From Allodiplogaster sudhausi (Eukaryota > Nematoda > Chromadorea > Rhabditida > Diplogasteridae), in NCBI GenBank assembly GCA_945643635.1, contig CALZFC010000016.1:1419001-1483000 (forward strand): a stretch of DNA of 64,000 nt, read 5' to 3'. The notes beneath the pieces were generated by a model. That model had not been told where the DNA came from. It did not search any database and worked only from the letters and a program-made list of their open reading frames with translations. The position numbers and the translations under genes are program-made. How positions within the stretch are numbered: position 1 is the stretch's first letter; the number at the start of each line of letters is the position of its first letter. Shown piece after piece: positions 1 to 12,666 of this stretch.

Positions 1-1869
1 ACTATATACATGTGTATTTTATGTATCTATTTATGTATATATTTTATGTATTATTGTATGATTAGCAAGCAACGAGCTTATTCCAGGTCAGAACAATTAC
101 TTGACTCCTTTCATTAAACAAATAATTTATCAAAGATAGGTTCATTGTCGTGAAAAGGCCTTGTGTTTATTCTTTAACGAAGGGAACATGAGAAAGAAAC
201 AAAAGCCGAGTTCGGGTGTGGTCAGTATGCTCAATGGGTGAATGGAATTGAATGAATGAATGAATAATTTTAATATGGTACTAGAAGTAATACATGGAAC
301 TCTATACGGCCGAACACGAAAGAATAAAAAAAATGAAACTACGAGATAATTAACTGTAAGGTCTTACAAAGCTTATTGAATGAAGAACGAGCCCTTGCAA
401 AGAAGGAGTGAGGTTGGGATAATTGATAAATATATTGACCGCATAATGATCTCTGCATAGCTACACCTTTAAAAAACGTTTTGTTTTATATTTGAAAAGG
501 GTAAACTGACATAAGGATACAAACAATGGTCTTATCGTTTGCAAAAGTCTGCAATTATTGATACATCCTTGAGCGAGACGATGACGGCTACAGGGAAAAG
601 GAGGAAAGGAGACACACACGCTCTTTCCCACGGGCATATGCGACAATGCAGAAGAATCTGTTGCGGATTACTCTTTTCTTCTCCCCTTTCACCCAGAACT
701 GTTGCAAAATTCACGCTTTTTGCTTCAAGAAGCTGTTTGTAAAGTGAGAGCCAGATCTATTTCTCTTGCCACCATATTAAAAGTTAGGCAGACTACGTGA
801 ATACATATCTATTGTTTTCAAGCAAACCTATGCATGTATATAAATTATTTACATGCGTAATAAATATTTTCTTGGTATTCTTATTTGTGTAAATGGACTT
901 TGTGCGTAGTCCCTCAACCGTTTCTACAGAAGAATCATGTGCCGAAGAATTGTGCGCATCTCTCATTATTTCAGTAAATTGATAAATGTTCAAACGCATT
1001 TGAGAGCGAATGTAAATATTCCGTGATAGTGCTCCAATGGTTTTTCGGGGAAGTCAACTGATGCTCATCATTGATTTATTTCTCATTGTTATCCTATTCT
1101 AAGTCCTAGGGATTTGGATTACTTTACTTTTTAACCTCGCATTGTTTGCTGATTGTGAATAAGTTCATCTTCTTGGCTGCTTGTGGAAGAAATCTCTATA
1201 GGCTTGTATTTATTATGCTTATTTATTCCTACAATGTCCTAGAATTTTCGTCCCTGATATTCTCTCCTCGTGTTTAGAATCTAGATATGCTTAACTAGAC
1301 AACAAGGAAAAGCATTAAAAACCAGCGAGCAATTAATAATTAAAAGTGCCAGCGCTCTTATGCAGCTTCGAAGATATGTAAACAAGTGAACGATGGTTAG
1401 TGCGGTAGGTAAAATTATGAGCCTTCCACTCGGACAAGTCATTAGGCTTCTCATTGTTCCCAGAAAATACGATCCTTAACTTTATGGAGAAATCTCTTTG
1501 GACTAACCATGCTGTGCCAGGAAATTCTATTTATTCTATTCTCATCTTATCTTGTAGTACTCACGTATGCCAGTAAAATGGATTACATTCAATCCACCTA
1601 TAACTTGTACTAACTTAGTGTTCTAATGCCGAAGAAATTGTTCCAGCAACAAAAAGTGTATTGCCTTCTATAGCGTTTTTTTCTACTTCGGTCTGATGTA
1701 TAACGTTATCTTACAAACCTGTACCAGACTTTTTATGTTCCAAACACATGGGAGGAGTAGCCATATTTTAAATTGTATGAGATAGTACAAAGACATCATG
1801 ATGACGCTTTTGTAAAAATGAGCTTCAACGTAGAGAAAACGAAATATATTTCAGCTGATAATACGGAAT
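1..1869. other. Intergenic, no gene seen
   Basis: AT-rich sequence with short open frames on both strands. None has splice signals, coding bias or a recognisable domain. It ends at the 5'-UTR of the first receptor gene, where a TTTCAG acceptor lies 15 bases before the start codon. That acceptor could be a trans-splice site or the end of a 5'-UTR intron. Confidence 0.6.
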
Positions 1870-4588
1870 ATGTCGTGTACATCGCCATCGGAGACCTGGG
1901 TGCACAATCTCTACTCCGCTGCACTCAACATCCTCAAGACGGCCGCATTTGCTACTCTCCTTCGCGTCCATATTCGTTATGCCGGACGCTTTCACATACA
2001 TTTCAGGTGAAATGCTGCTCGGTTGAACTATTTTATTGTTATTATTACTACTACTCTTGCTTTTTTTATTTCTGAACCTTTTAGATTTGTGTTAACAAAA
2101 CGATATTATAAAGAATTTTCAAGTAAATAAATGTGTAATTGTTTTTAAAATTAAGTGTTCTCTACGGATTTCTGGTGAGCAGCTATATCATCTCGGGAAC
2201 AATTATTACAATTAATACTATTCTTGCGCCTATTCGCGATCAATTTGATGATAACTTCTTACTGCGGTAGTCAGTTTTTTTTCAATATGCATTTTGTTAC
2301 TTCACGCGCTGCTTCATATTGTTTGTAGAATATCGCTAATGGTATAGAAATTTTTTAACTACCGTATTTTCTCTATTAGTGCCCCCGGGGCAGTATTTTT
2401 CAATCCCCTTGCCAGAGGGGGGCACTATTAGAGGGGGGGGGGGTTCTATTAGAGGGAGGGGCACTATTTTTCAATGTGATTGACTAAAAGTTTGATAACA
2501 ACATTTTATTCACAAAAAACGAAGAATTATAGCTCTACTTCAATGGAATCATCATTGGAATAACAGTTTTACCGTAGGTTTTGAATGAATTTGCAATCAG
2601 TTCATTGGGAAGAGCATCCCATACCTCAAGCATACATTCCAGGTACGTCTCTATTAGACAATTAGGGGGGGGGGCACTATTGGAGGGGGGGGGGGTTCTA
2701 TTAGAAGGAGGGGTACTATTTTTCAATACCCTTGCAAGAGGGGGGCACTATTAGAGGAGGAGGGGTTCTAATAGAGGGAGGGGCACTAATAGAGAAAATA
2801 CGGTATATTGCAAGGAGCACAAAACTCAACCGTAAGTTGTTTGAATTTTCCTGAATGTTGAAGTTTCCTCTCTCTAGATCCCATTCTCTGATGGTGTATG
2901 GCAAAAAGATGCGAATTCAGGATTGAGATTTCGTCTAATTTATCAAACGCTGTCCGCCAAAATATACATACAATATACAGTATTTTCCGTCACATTAAAT
3001 ATTTCAGCGTGGCTCCAATTGCCCTTGACACTGCATATACATCAATAACGATTTTGATCCTATTTGTGTTGGCGGAACGTATTTGGGCAACTTTCGCCGC
3101 AGCGAAATATGAGCGATCTCACCGAATCGTTCTTCTCGCTGTCGCCATGATTCTTTGTGTCAGAAAACAAACTTTTCTTTACAGCTATTTCAATATTTAA
3201 TATTTCTGTCGTCGAAAGTAAATTAGTTGATATGTTCGTTCCGATGCTAATTGAGAAATTTTCAGTACGTCCTCGGAGCTCTCTACTCAGCACTTCTTGA
3301 CGGTATGCTTTCTCATCATCAGAATATTGTTCAACATGACAACCATTTGTTTGTTTTAAATTCATCAACTCTGTAGCAACAAAGTTTAGATAATATCAAG
3401 GCATTGGGCTCGAATGTTCTATTCGGATTCGCGCTGGTTTTTCAGATTCCAGTTAGTTTGAGTATAATTTGCCTTAACAAGAGTAACAATCGTTTTCAGA
3501 CAAAGAATTGATCTATCATACTTCAACTTTTCCAGTGCGCAATCATTCTGTGGTTGATCAATAGAAGGCGAGAGAAGAGTTCTGCGAATGGCCAACGTAT
3601 TCACAGCGTCTCTCTTCGTTATCAGCAGACCGAAAACATTCGCGCTTTACATCTTCTCATTATTTTTGTAAGGAAAATTTATTCCTGTTCAATTTACTCT
3701 TTTCATATTTACTCTTCATTAGCTCCCTTGGTCATGTACCCTTTCTCGATCTCTGAACGGAGCTTCGTTTCTTGAAAAGATCTCACCGTTTTTTCTCCGC
3801 TTCATGAGAATGAAGGACGTTCGATATAAATTTATCCAGGTCTTTCGCACACAATTAACAAAAATTTTTATCGCAAACATCAATATGATGGAATTTGTTG
3901 AAACTGAATTTCTGCAAAGAATAGCTCCCATACGAAAGATCCTCCTATACATATGTACATATGTGAGAAAATTATGATTACATTTCTTTAAAAAAAATTT
4001 TTTAAAGTTAAAAACAGAAGTCGGCATTCTTTAACATCCAGGTGGTTCTTGACGCTCTGATTACCGTAATCGATATGATCGGAAAGATCTTCTTCTCTGT
4101 TCGTCATACATTTTCGGTGCAAGATTGCCTTGAACATCGAGCAGTGCCGTTCTTCGTTAGCAGATTTGTAAGAAAGGTTTTCTTTCTTTTTCTTTCAATT
4201 TCACTAAGCTATATAGCTAAACTCTATGTGTATGCACAAAATGTGAACAATTATTCGTGAAAATGTAAAAACAGCAATAGTCTTCTTGAAAGGTTATTTT
4301 TCCTTGTGTCAGACTCAACATAATTCAGCCAGTTTAGGTGTCATTTCTCTTTCAAGTCTCAATACCTGCTTCTCTTTACGCCTTCAATGAATCATATGGG
4401 ACAAAAAGGCGACGACGGTTCGGTTTTGTATTTAGCGAAAGATTGGGAGAGAAGGAAAGGTAATCACAATCTTTTTTTTCAGGCGTGTTACAGATGCAGT
4501 TGTGGTGTCGAAGTCAATAGATGACCACTTCAAAGAGCTCGAGACAGCGTGGCAATGTGATGTCACTCCGAGAAAGTCATTAAATTGA
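1870..4588 (+). CDS. Sre-like seven-transmembrane chemoreceptor, copy 1
   Basis: Nine exons give one 313-residue frame: 1870-2006, 2156-2266, 3008-3158, 3266-3302, 3390-3451, 3536-3667, 4042-4167, 4338-4417 and 4483-4588. Phases agree at every junction and all introns are GT-AG. TM1 starts at NLYSAALNILKTAAF, TM3 ends in the motif AERIWATFAAAKYE, and the sixth exon carries SLRYQQTENIRALHLL. The ER-x-x-AT-x4-YE and RYQ-x2-ENIR motifs are typical of the nematode Sra/Srb/Sre superfamily, and Sre fits best. Such receptors are G-protein-coupled chemosensors, usually in ciliated sensory neurons. The start MSCTSPSETW was chosen because its paralogue starts at the matching place. A Tigger-like element sits in intron 2. 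Family call is from memory of the motifs; the ligand is unknown. Confidence 0.85.
2362..2803 (-). mobile_element. Tigger/pogo-like non-autonomous element, copy 1
   Basis: 442-bp element flanked by TA on both sides. Terminal inverted repeats start CCGTATTTTCTCTATTAG and end in the exact reverse complement. Internally there are several G-rich tracts each followed by CTATTAGAGG. On the minus strand the centre encodes YLECMLEVWDALPNELI followed by ANSFKTYGKTVIP, which resembles the C-terminus of pogo/Tigger DDE transposases (W-x-x-A-W-x-x-x-P-x-x-x-I-x-x-SF). The element is a deletion derivative that kept the 3' end of the transposase. It lies inside an intron of the receptor at 1870-4588. Confidence 0.85.
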
Positions 4589-6549
4589 GAAGGAAAGTTT
4601 TGAATAAAAAGTGCAATTTTACACTCGTTTCTAATGAATAGGAAGCATTTCTTTACACTTCATACAAACACTCAAACCTTTTTTAATTGGCAACAATATC
4701 ACTTCATGGGTGTCTTCTGCAATTGAACTATTTTTGGACTTTTTGTATGTGTGTTCAATCGCCGAATGAAACTTTCACAACATAAAAGAGCTTTTTTCAA
4801 CACATTTCAAACGCTCTATAAATGCTACATGATGTTACTCTTAGTTACCTTGTTTTTTTATGAGCTTCTTCTCTTTCTATTCGATTTCGTACATAAATTA
4901 TAATGTTGCTTACTTTGCGAGATGTTGCTTACTTTGCGAGATCAGGCTTGATTAATGGCTGGAATGCCGCGATTCCCTATTTTATGAGTACTTTATTTTC
5001 GCAGATATCACTCTCCGCCGCTGGCGCATAAACATAAAGAGCAAAATGTCTATAAACATGCAAAAACATAGCGTGATGCCAATTAGTCTCTCAACTGCAG
5101 TAAATCATTGTGAGTACCTTCTTCCTTCTAAAGTAACTGCATGGTCTTTGTTGGGACATTTGACTTGATATACGAGCAAATCAAATTACCCGGCCAGATA
5201 AACCAGGTTGGATTTTGTTCTTAAGTTCATTATAGGTGCATTGGTATCTGTAATCGATAGGACTTGGTCTAGGCAGCTGAAAATGCTTTCACGTTTGCTT
5301 TGACGGCTTGAAATATTGGGCTTGTCGCGCTGAGAGGCTAGTTGGATCTATGTACGTCTGAAGTAACTTTGTTAGAAATTGAAACGAAAATATGAATTTT
5401 AATTGCCACGATATTGCTCTAAAGAGCATTTTTTAAGGCCTGATGTCCAACTTTCACTGTTTTATAGACATAAAAGATTGAGGAATATTGGGACAAGGAA
5501 TCTTTGGATGCGTTGATGTTTCCTAATCGATTATTCCGACCCGGCACTACAAATCTGCAGGTCCGATGATTTAAAAAAAAAAGTTCAAACTCATTTCTGA
5601 AAGTTCAAACATACACCGGAAGAAAGGGCATGAAATTAGCTACATGCTGAACCCCTTACAATAAAATTGCTATTCTAAGATGTTTTATGTCGAAAGAATA
5701 GGGCATCTGGTTATAACAATGATTCTAAGAAGAAGTGTATAAAAGAAATGGAATATTCCAATTCCAATTTCCAAAACAATTGAATCTTGAGAGTCCTAAT
5801 TTTATGACTAAGTAAAACCATCGCAGAATTGGAATTTTATTGAGAGGAGTTCAGTTTCTAAAATGGCGAAATGAAAATTTAGTGCTGATTTGAACTACCG
5901 CGTCGGGCAGTCTGATTCTATTTGATTCTCTCACAGACCGTGTCATATGTAAGTACAGGCATGCAAATGTATGTATATTACATTATTTGATTTCCATTAA
6001 GTTAGAATTCCACTCTTTGCAACTGGGATTCTCTTCACTTAATGAAATATGCTGATGAGTAAAAGTTTAATTTGCACCTCTTGAGCAGTTGGACGAAGAG
6101 TGTGTCTAGAGCTGTTATAATAATGTCAGGAAAGAACATTCGTGCATAACAAGGTACTCACTCCACTCACGCACAAAGGCAATAAATTTTGCAGAAATAA
6201 TCTTCAAATATCCTATTCCATATGTAGACTTGTTTGTGCTTCTCTTCCTTCTAGTAGAAATAGTCAATCACTGACACTTCACTCTTTGCTAAACAGTCCA
6301 ATTTTCCATGCAAATCTTCGGGGTGGGGGAATATTGGATTTGTGTGGAAAAATCCCAGTAACTTCCCTTTCGCTGCATGGGTATCTATCTGTGTTGGAAA
6401 GCGAAGACTGAGAGAGTGTGAAGAGAGAGAGAGAGAGGCAGAAGAAAGAGGATTGCTTACTGAATCGAACCCGAACTCAATATGTCGGTGGATTCATTAA
6501 TCATGAGTACTCTGTGAGTTTGATAGGAAAAAAGTTGCCGTAAAGAGAG

Positions 6550-6583
<34 letters not shown>

Positions 6584-7331
6584 AGAGAGCTAGTGAAAGG
6601 CGGTAAAATTACCCTTTCAACTCGTGTAGTCAGTTTGCATAATTATTTATTCTCGCAGACATAACATTGTAGATTTTAGAAGACAATGGGGAACACCAAT
6701 GTTATACTAGAGACTCCTTTCGCATCTCTTTCACTAACATTCATCAGTTCTATCTATATGCATTTAAGCAGTCTCAAATATAAAATGCATTTTTCTGAAG
6801 GTTTGATAATCGCTTCCTGTCTAGGTTTTCGATTCATGATGAATTTTGCAAAAACAGTCTAATTCCAATTATCACCAAATTAATTTTTTACGCGATACTC
6901 GGTATTCCTAAGAGTGAATGTTTCCTCTTTCAACAGAAAATTGTAAATAAAGAGATGGAAACTCATTTCCTCCTCTTAGGTAGAATTCGTATATTTAAAT
7001 CTTGTCTGTTCTTCAATTCCCTAATCAGTTGTAGATATTTGCAAAGGCAGATTGTCAAGATGTTTGCTCCTTCATAAATCTTTCACTATTCCAATCCTTC
7101 GCACATCGAAAGTATCAAAGGGACTTCATCAGAGCAAATTCCCAGATGTTGCACTTCCTCGAGAGGGAAACAAGCCTAATTCCCTCCTCTGGCTTTTCCG
7201 AATTTTACTATCGTTGTCTTCATAGTAGCAGACACGCATTCCGTCGGAGATCATTTATTATTTATATTAATATGTCAAGTAAAATTTATCATTTTTCTCA
7301 TAAATAATCGTTCAAGTAAATGGCCGACTGA
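4589..7331. other. Intergenic between the two receptors
   Basis: No gene seen. Contains GA microsatellites near 6424-6437 and 6545-6580. The open frame at 6142-6411 has no domain and no splice context. The last 60 bases before 7332 have no clear TATA box or strong acceptor. Confidence 0.55.
6545..6580. repeat. (GA)n microsatellite
   Basis: Nearly perfect run of GAGA about 36 bases long, upstream of the second receptor. Confidence 0.9.
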
Positions 7332-10012
7332 ATGTGTTCTCCGTCGGCGACGTGGACGCCGAATCTCTACTCGGCGTTGCTGAACATAATTCGGACGGCC
7401 TCTTTCGTCGCGCTCCTGCGTATTCACGTCCGCTACGCCAGCCGCTTTCACATCCACTTCAGGTCATGTCTATTTTCACTATTAAATCATTAATATTTAG
7501 ATGCTTTACGAAGTATCACACACATATGTGAAATATGCAACAATAAACATAGATACGTTTAATTTAATTACAATATTTAATTTGAAAGGAAATAAATTAG
7601 CGATCCATTGTAGTGTCCTATGCGGATTTCTCATCGCGAGTTATGTCATTTCGGGCACGATGATCACCATGAATACGATTGTAGCGCCAATTCGAGAGAG
7701 CCTACTCGATAATGTATTCTTGCGGTAGTCAGTTCTTTCATTATTATTATTTTTAAACATTACTATTAGAGTGCACATTTGCAAATCGTGACATAGAATA
7801 AAGTATTGAAATAGAAAGTAATAGAGTAAACTTATCTAGCGTCGCGCCAATCGCCCTCGAGACTACCTACTCGACGATCTCACTGCTCATGCTCTTCGTT
7901 CTTGTCGAACGCTTCTGGGCGACTCTCGCGGCTGCGGCCTACGAAAAAACAAATCACACTTTTCAGATCACCATCGTCACTTGTCTTTGCGTTAGTTATT
8001 CAAGGATTTATTGATTTATTTCCAAAATATTTTCTTCATTTCAAGAAGGGCGATCACTGAAAAAAACTGACGATGCGTGTGATTTCGAATTTCCGCATTC
8101 TCATATTTCACGCACGACCTGTGAAATAGTCCCAGTGTGAACGCGGCAAAATTCGAACTTGTTTTAATTATCCTCTTTTTAACTTGGATTACGTATACGC
8201 ATCGGATTGTCTTCCATTGCAGTATGTCGCCGGTGCATCCTACTCTGCACTCCTTGACGGTCGTTGTTTAATAAATGCATTTCTTTCTAGTCAACTATTT
8301 TATACAACTTTGAACGCAAAAATTGACCTCAAAAGTTAAAGAACGCCTCAAGGTCTACGGTCCACATTTCCTGTTCGGCTTTTCGCTTCTTGTTCAACTG
8401 CCGGTTGAGTCCTTTTTTGAAGATTATTATATCATATTGGGGTTATAATTGTATTAATGTTGGTAAATGTTTAATTAAAAATAATATTTTTAGGGAAACA
8501 GCTTGCATTTTACTTTGTATCTTTCAGGGTGCGATTGTGTTGTGGCTGGTGAATAGGCGTCTCGCGCAAAGGTTCTCGCATGGCAGGGGCGATCTCTCGT
8601 TGCGCTATCAGCAGACAGAGAACATCCGTGCCATTCATCTGCTCATTCTCTTTGTTCGTTTCTTCACTATTCGACATATTTTCAAGTGTTGCTTTTCCAC
8701 GCACTCACACAGATGCATGAGAATGTGCACTTCCGGGGGATTTCGCGATGATGGGAAGACTGAGATGAAAACCCATGACTTCTAGTCGGAATCTGCATAG
8801 CATGTTTACGTTCCTGTTCTTCATGTGGCACGAGTTACGTCACAAATCACACACTCACGTGAATGATTTTTCTTTCATGTCTACAATTCTTGTTTTGCGT
8901 ACAATTTTTTCGCGAAACTCTCAAAGGGCTTAGTCCCTGCTTGAATGACTATATTATTGCACAAAAAAGGGGGCTTTATCTGAGGTTCACTCTCTAATTG
9001 CTCAAGTGTGTGTGTAGTGCAATGCGAAACTCGTACATAACAGATATCACCATAAAGTTCTAAAAAAAAATATATACATACATTGATTGACTATTGATAA
9101 TTCTCGCAGGTTTTGCTGGATGGCGTCATTACGTTTGTCGATATGGCCGGGCGGATCTTCTTCTCAATCAAACACACTTTCAGCGTAGACGACTGCTATG
9201 CCAATCGAATGCCGCAATTTTTCGTTATTAGATTTGTAAGACTTTTTGCACAGTACTGATGACATTTATGACCGAAAATTATGTGAGATTACAAATTGCC
9301 GAGGCCGACCATTTGTAATGCATTAATTATTTTATTGTGATCATCCTGCTTTAAAGAAAATAATTGTGAAGCAGTATATTTTTCCTTTACCGGCCGAGAA
9401 TTAATTTTAATAATTACAATGTAAGCGAGAAAAATTGACGACCATTTTACTTTGCAGATTTCATTTCTCTTCCAAATTTCTATTCCTGTGTCGCTCTACG
9501 TCTTCAACGAGTCCTACGGGAGTAGAAGGCGGAGAAAGTGAGTTCGACTTTTTCAGTGATTATATTCAGTTCTTTCTAATATTTTTGCAAGAAGTGACAT
9601 CATATTTATCTATTGTGATATTTAAAATTTTCCTTAAATTAGTTGTCATAAATTAGGCACTTGAAATTTTGCAGTCTGCCTTCCATATTTTTGCATTATC
9701 GAAGTTTTAGATAAAAATTGGCCTTGGCCAAGATTTCTCACTAAGTTCCTCGAGCGCTGTTCACTTTCACATGAAACAGCTCGCATGACACCGCTTTTAA
9801 ATGTGTCCTTGGCTTTAAATTTCCTAGAGTTTGCCTTGTTCGGGGAAAATTTTTATCGATTTAATCAAACTGCTGTAATAAAAAATTTAACATTTAAATT
9901 TAGACGCGTGGCGCAGGCGGTAGGCGCAGCGATGGGCAACGCAATCGACAACCATTTCAGAGAACTCGAAGCCGCTTGGGACCCTCCCGACAAAGCCCTA
10001 CGCAAAAAGTGA
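7332..10012 (+). CDS. Sre-like seven-transmembrane chemoreceptor, copy 2
   Basis: Nine exons, 312 residues, with the same phases as copy 1: 7332-7462, 7614-7724, 7840-7990, 8223-8259, 8337-8404, 8528-8653, 9110-9235, 9458-9537 and 9904-10012. Key segments are NLYSALLNIIRTASFVALL (TM1), LVERFWATLAAAAYE (end of TM3), DLSLRYQQTENIRAIHLL and a final TM7 FFVIRFISFLFQISIP. The C-terminal exon encodes HFRELEAAWDPPDKALRKK. It is a tandem duplicate of the receptor at 1870-4588. Exon order, exon sizes and the ER/YE and RYQ-ENIR motifs are all kept, so it looks functional. Coding sequence is more GC-rich than the flanks. Confidence 0.87.
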
Positions 10013-10810
10013 CATTAGACTTTTGTGCATGAATTGGTGGGATATTTATATTTACCTTAAAATGTTCTCACTTTAGATATAACCATTGCGTAACCAAAAC
10101 CATGAAAATAATGCCAAAGGGTTGTAAGCATAGCAGTATCTGCTCGTCATACCAATTAGCATCCCATTTACACCTAGTGATGAGAGATTAAAACGTCATA
10201 GATGAGAAAATGAAAGAAAGTAAGAGAGGTTAGAAACACATCCTTTTCAAATTTAAAATGTTGTAGCAACCCTAAATCAAAGCTTGTCCAGCTGGGTGTT
10301 CAGCATCGTTTAAAGCATATGTAATTTTATCAGATACGGTTATCCTTTGTCAGATACTTCCTTTAATATCGTTTAGGTACATTTGTAAGCCAATACCCAG
10401 GCAGTGCAATGGAAATAAATTGCCGTGTTTACTTTATTTCAAAGAAATTGTATAAGAATCAACCGGTTTCAGTATTAAGGCTTTTCAAAACACATCACTA
10501 TGATAAAATTACGTGAAACTAAAGTACAGAAGAAAAGAAAACAGAATACTCCATATTATTAGTGCATATCGCGCACAAAAATAATCGACAATAAATCAGA
10601 TCCTAATGAAACATAATATGTATAAATGAAAATATAAGTAAGAAGAGATGAAATATAAAAATAAATATGTATTCATGGTTTATGTGTATTTTCAATGCAG
10701 TCTATGATCATAATAAACATGCAAAAATCGGTAAAACTGTAAGATAATCGATGGATCATGAAAAAGAATTCTACGTAAATATATGTATATGTACCTAAGG
10801 AACAAAGAAT
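10013..10810. other. AT-rich spacer
   Basis: Nothing recognisable. Separates the plus-strand receptor from the 3' end of the minus-strand zinc-finger gene (convergent ends). Confidence 0.55.
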
Positions 10811-12053
10811 TTAAAGAGGCGTGCCATCTCCACGCTCCCAGTGCTGTCCCGGGCTGAAGATGTCGTCGACAGGTGGGAGAATTCGGAAGACAGGACTGTT
10901 GGAGGCGTCCCCGCCATCGAAGACTGCCGTATGCACCGTGGTGCCGTTGATCTTCGTTGTCCCCGAGCGACAGCTGCAGGATCCGGCAGCTCGCGGGCAG
11001 AAGACGAGCTGAGAGATGGCAGCCGGCTGTCGAGGAGATGGCTCACGACGGAATGCAGGGCAGTTCTGAATGGGCGTTAGAGATCTTCTTGTTTTCCTTT
11101 TGGGGAAAAATACATCTGATTCATTTTAGTGCAAGTATATTCATTATTTAAACAATAGCATAGAAAGAAAATGCAGCAATGAAAGAAAAAATTTAAAAAA
11201 AATTAATTTTCCTCATCGGGCAAAAAAATATATATCGATTTGTTTTTGTGCTGGTATCGTTATTGTTTAAACAATGGTATAGCTCTAGCAACAATTGTAA
11301 AAAAAATAATGACAGAAAATTATGTGAAATAGAAACCTCTTCGGCCCACGCGAGCGCAAGGACGTCGATGTCGTGTGAGAAGCGGCAGTCATCATTGTTG
11401 AGGCAGAAGCCTTGCATCGCGTAGCGGCACGCGATGCGTGCACGACGCGGCTTGTAGCTTGGAGTCGGAGAAATAGATGGAGAAGGAGTAGGCTGGAGAT
11501 CGAACAGCGTATCCAGACACGAGTCAGGGCGAGGTGATGGCGACTGCGATGACCAGCAAGGAGATGGAGAAGAGGGAATTTCCTGGAATATATGAATACA
11601 AATTATTTTTGCAATTATAGTTATCAATCAACGAATATATTCAATGTTTACAGCTTACATGCATAAATTGTATGCATTTAACATATTTAACTTGCTAGAG
11701 AATTTCGACAGGAATCTTGCATAGAGTGAGGACATTGCACCTTTTTGCATTTAGTAAATAAATGGTATTTATATTTATTCAATAGTAAACACCAACCTGC
11801 TGGTTCGACCTGCGTGGCGCTGGAAGTGGCCATTCATGAAGAGAGAGCGGCGCGCCATTGAAGAGGCGAGCGAGTGGAGGAGGAAGAGAAGAAGAGAACG
11901 TCATGCTTGCGATGGAGGAGAGAGGAGTGAATGGAGAAGATGAAACCTGGAGATGAGCCTGGAGAAATGAATAATTGGTGCTCAGGCCGGGCTTGCCTAT
12001 TAACGCAATCATTCACACCTTGTCATCCACGAGGCACGAAGCTGGGAAGTCAT
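10811..12053 (-). CDS. CCCH zinc-finger protein (5' end uncertain)
   Basis: Clear exons are 11797 to about 11951, 11582-11337 and 11065-10811; the last two join in phase 0 through a TTCAG acceptor. The middle exon encodes a single CCCH finger, CRYAMQGFCLNNDDCRFSH, with spacing C-x7-C-x5-C-x3-H as in makorin-type fingers, preceded by a Ser/Pro-rich stretch. The last exon encodes TKINGTTVHTAVFDGGD and ends DGTPL. CCCH fingers usually bind RNA. No RING domain is seen, so this is not a full makorin. A possible first exon, MTSQLRASWMT at 12053-12019 with a GTGTGA donor, does not join in phase to the next exon with a good acceptor, so the start is unresolved. Confidence 0.6.
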
Positions 12054-12666
12054 TACCATGCAATTAATTGTCTGCTGCATTCTTCAAACACGATGTAATT
12101 GTCTAGGCTAGACATGAACAATTATCACTTCATCTGCATGCAAAACTCAAACACTTTGCACTCAAGCTAATTAGCGATGAGCATCCACTTTCCATCTCTT
12201 TTGGCTCTATAGTTGCTATGTACATATTTGGTCTATCTAACATTGTGCCTTTTCGTCCTTGTTTCATTTCTTATCCATTGCTGATCTTGTGATGTTCTAT
12301 TCGTTACGCTTCCTGGCAATTGAAAGATGATTATGCTTTGTGCAATAAATATGCGTATATATTGTAGTCTCAATCAACTAAGGAGAAAAAGTATGAAATA
12401 TGCGAACTTACATACATTAGAAATTTTTTTTTAAAAGGATGACCATTTTTAGTGGAATAACCTAGCGACATTTTAAAAAGTTGTAACGCAAATGATACAT
12501 CGGATTTTTAAGACTTCCTGTAGAAAAATTAATTAGACAAAGGGAGTATAAGAGACAACCTTATCGCAAGATAACAAAAAATTTCCATATTTAATTAATG
12601 CCGTCATGTTACATAAATAAGTAAATAAAGAAAATTTTCCGCTCAAAGATTAATTACATAAGCCAT
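12054..12666. other. Spacer, no gene seen
   Basis: AT-rich, without coding signs. Probably holds the upstream region of the zinc-finger gene and the 3' end of the Srd-like gene. Confidence 0.5.

Noticed and set aside
461..1070. Short frames on both strands near the left edge
   Set aside because: All under 70 codons, overlapping each other, without domain or splice context.
11414..11437. 9-bp hairpin in the CCCH zinc-finger exon
   Set aside because: Falls within codons for conserved finger residues (CRYAMQ); base pairing is probably a by-product of coding sequence.
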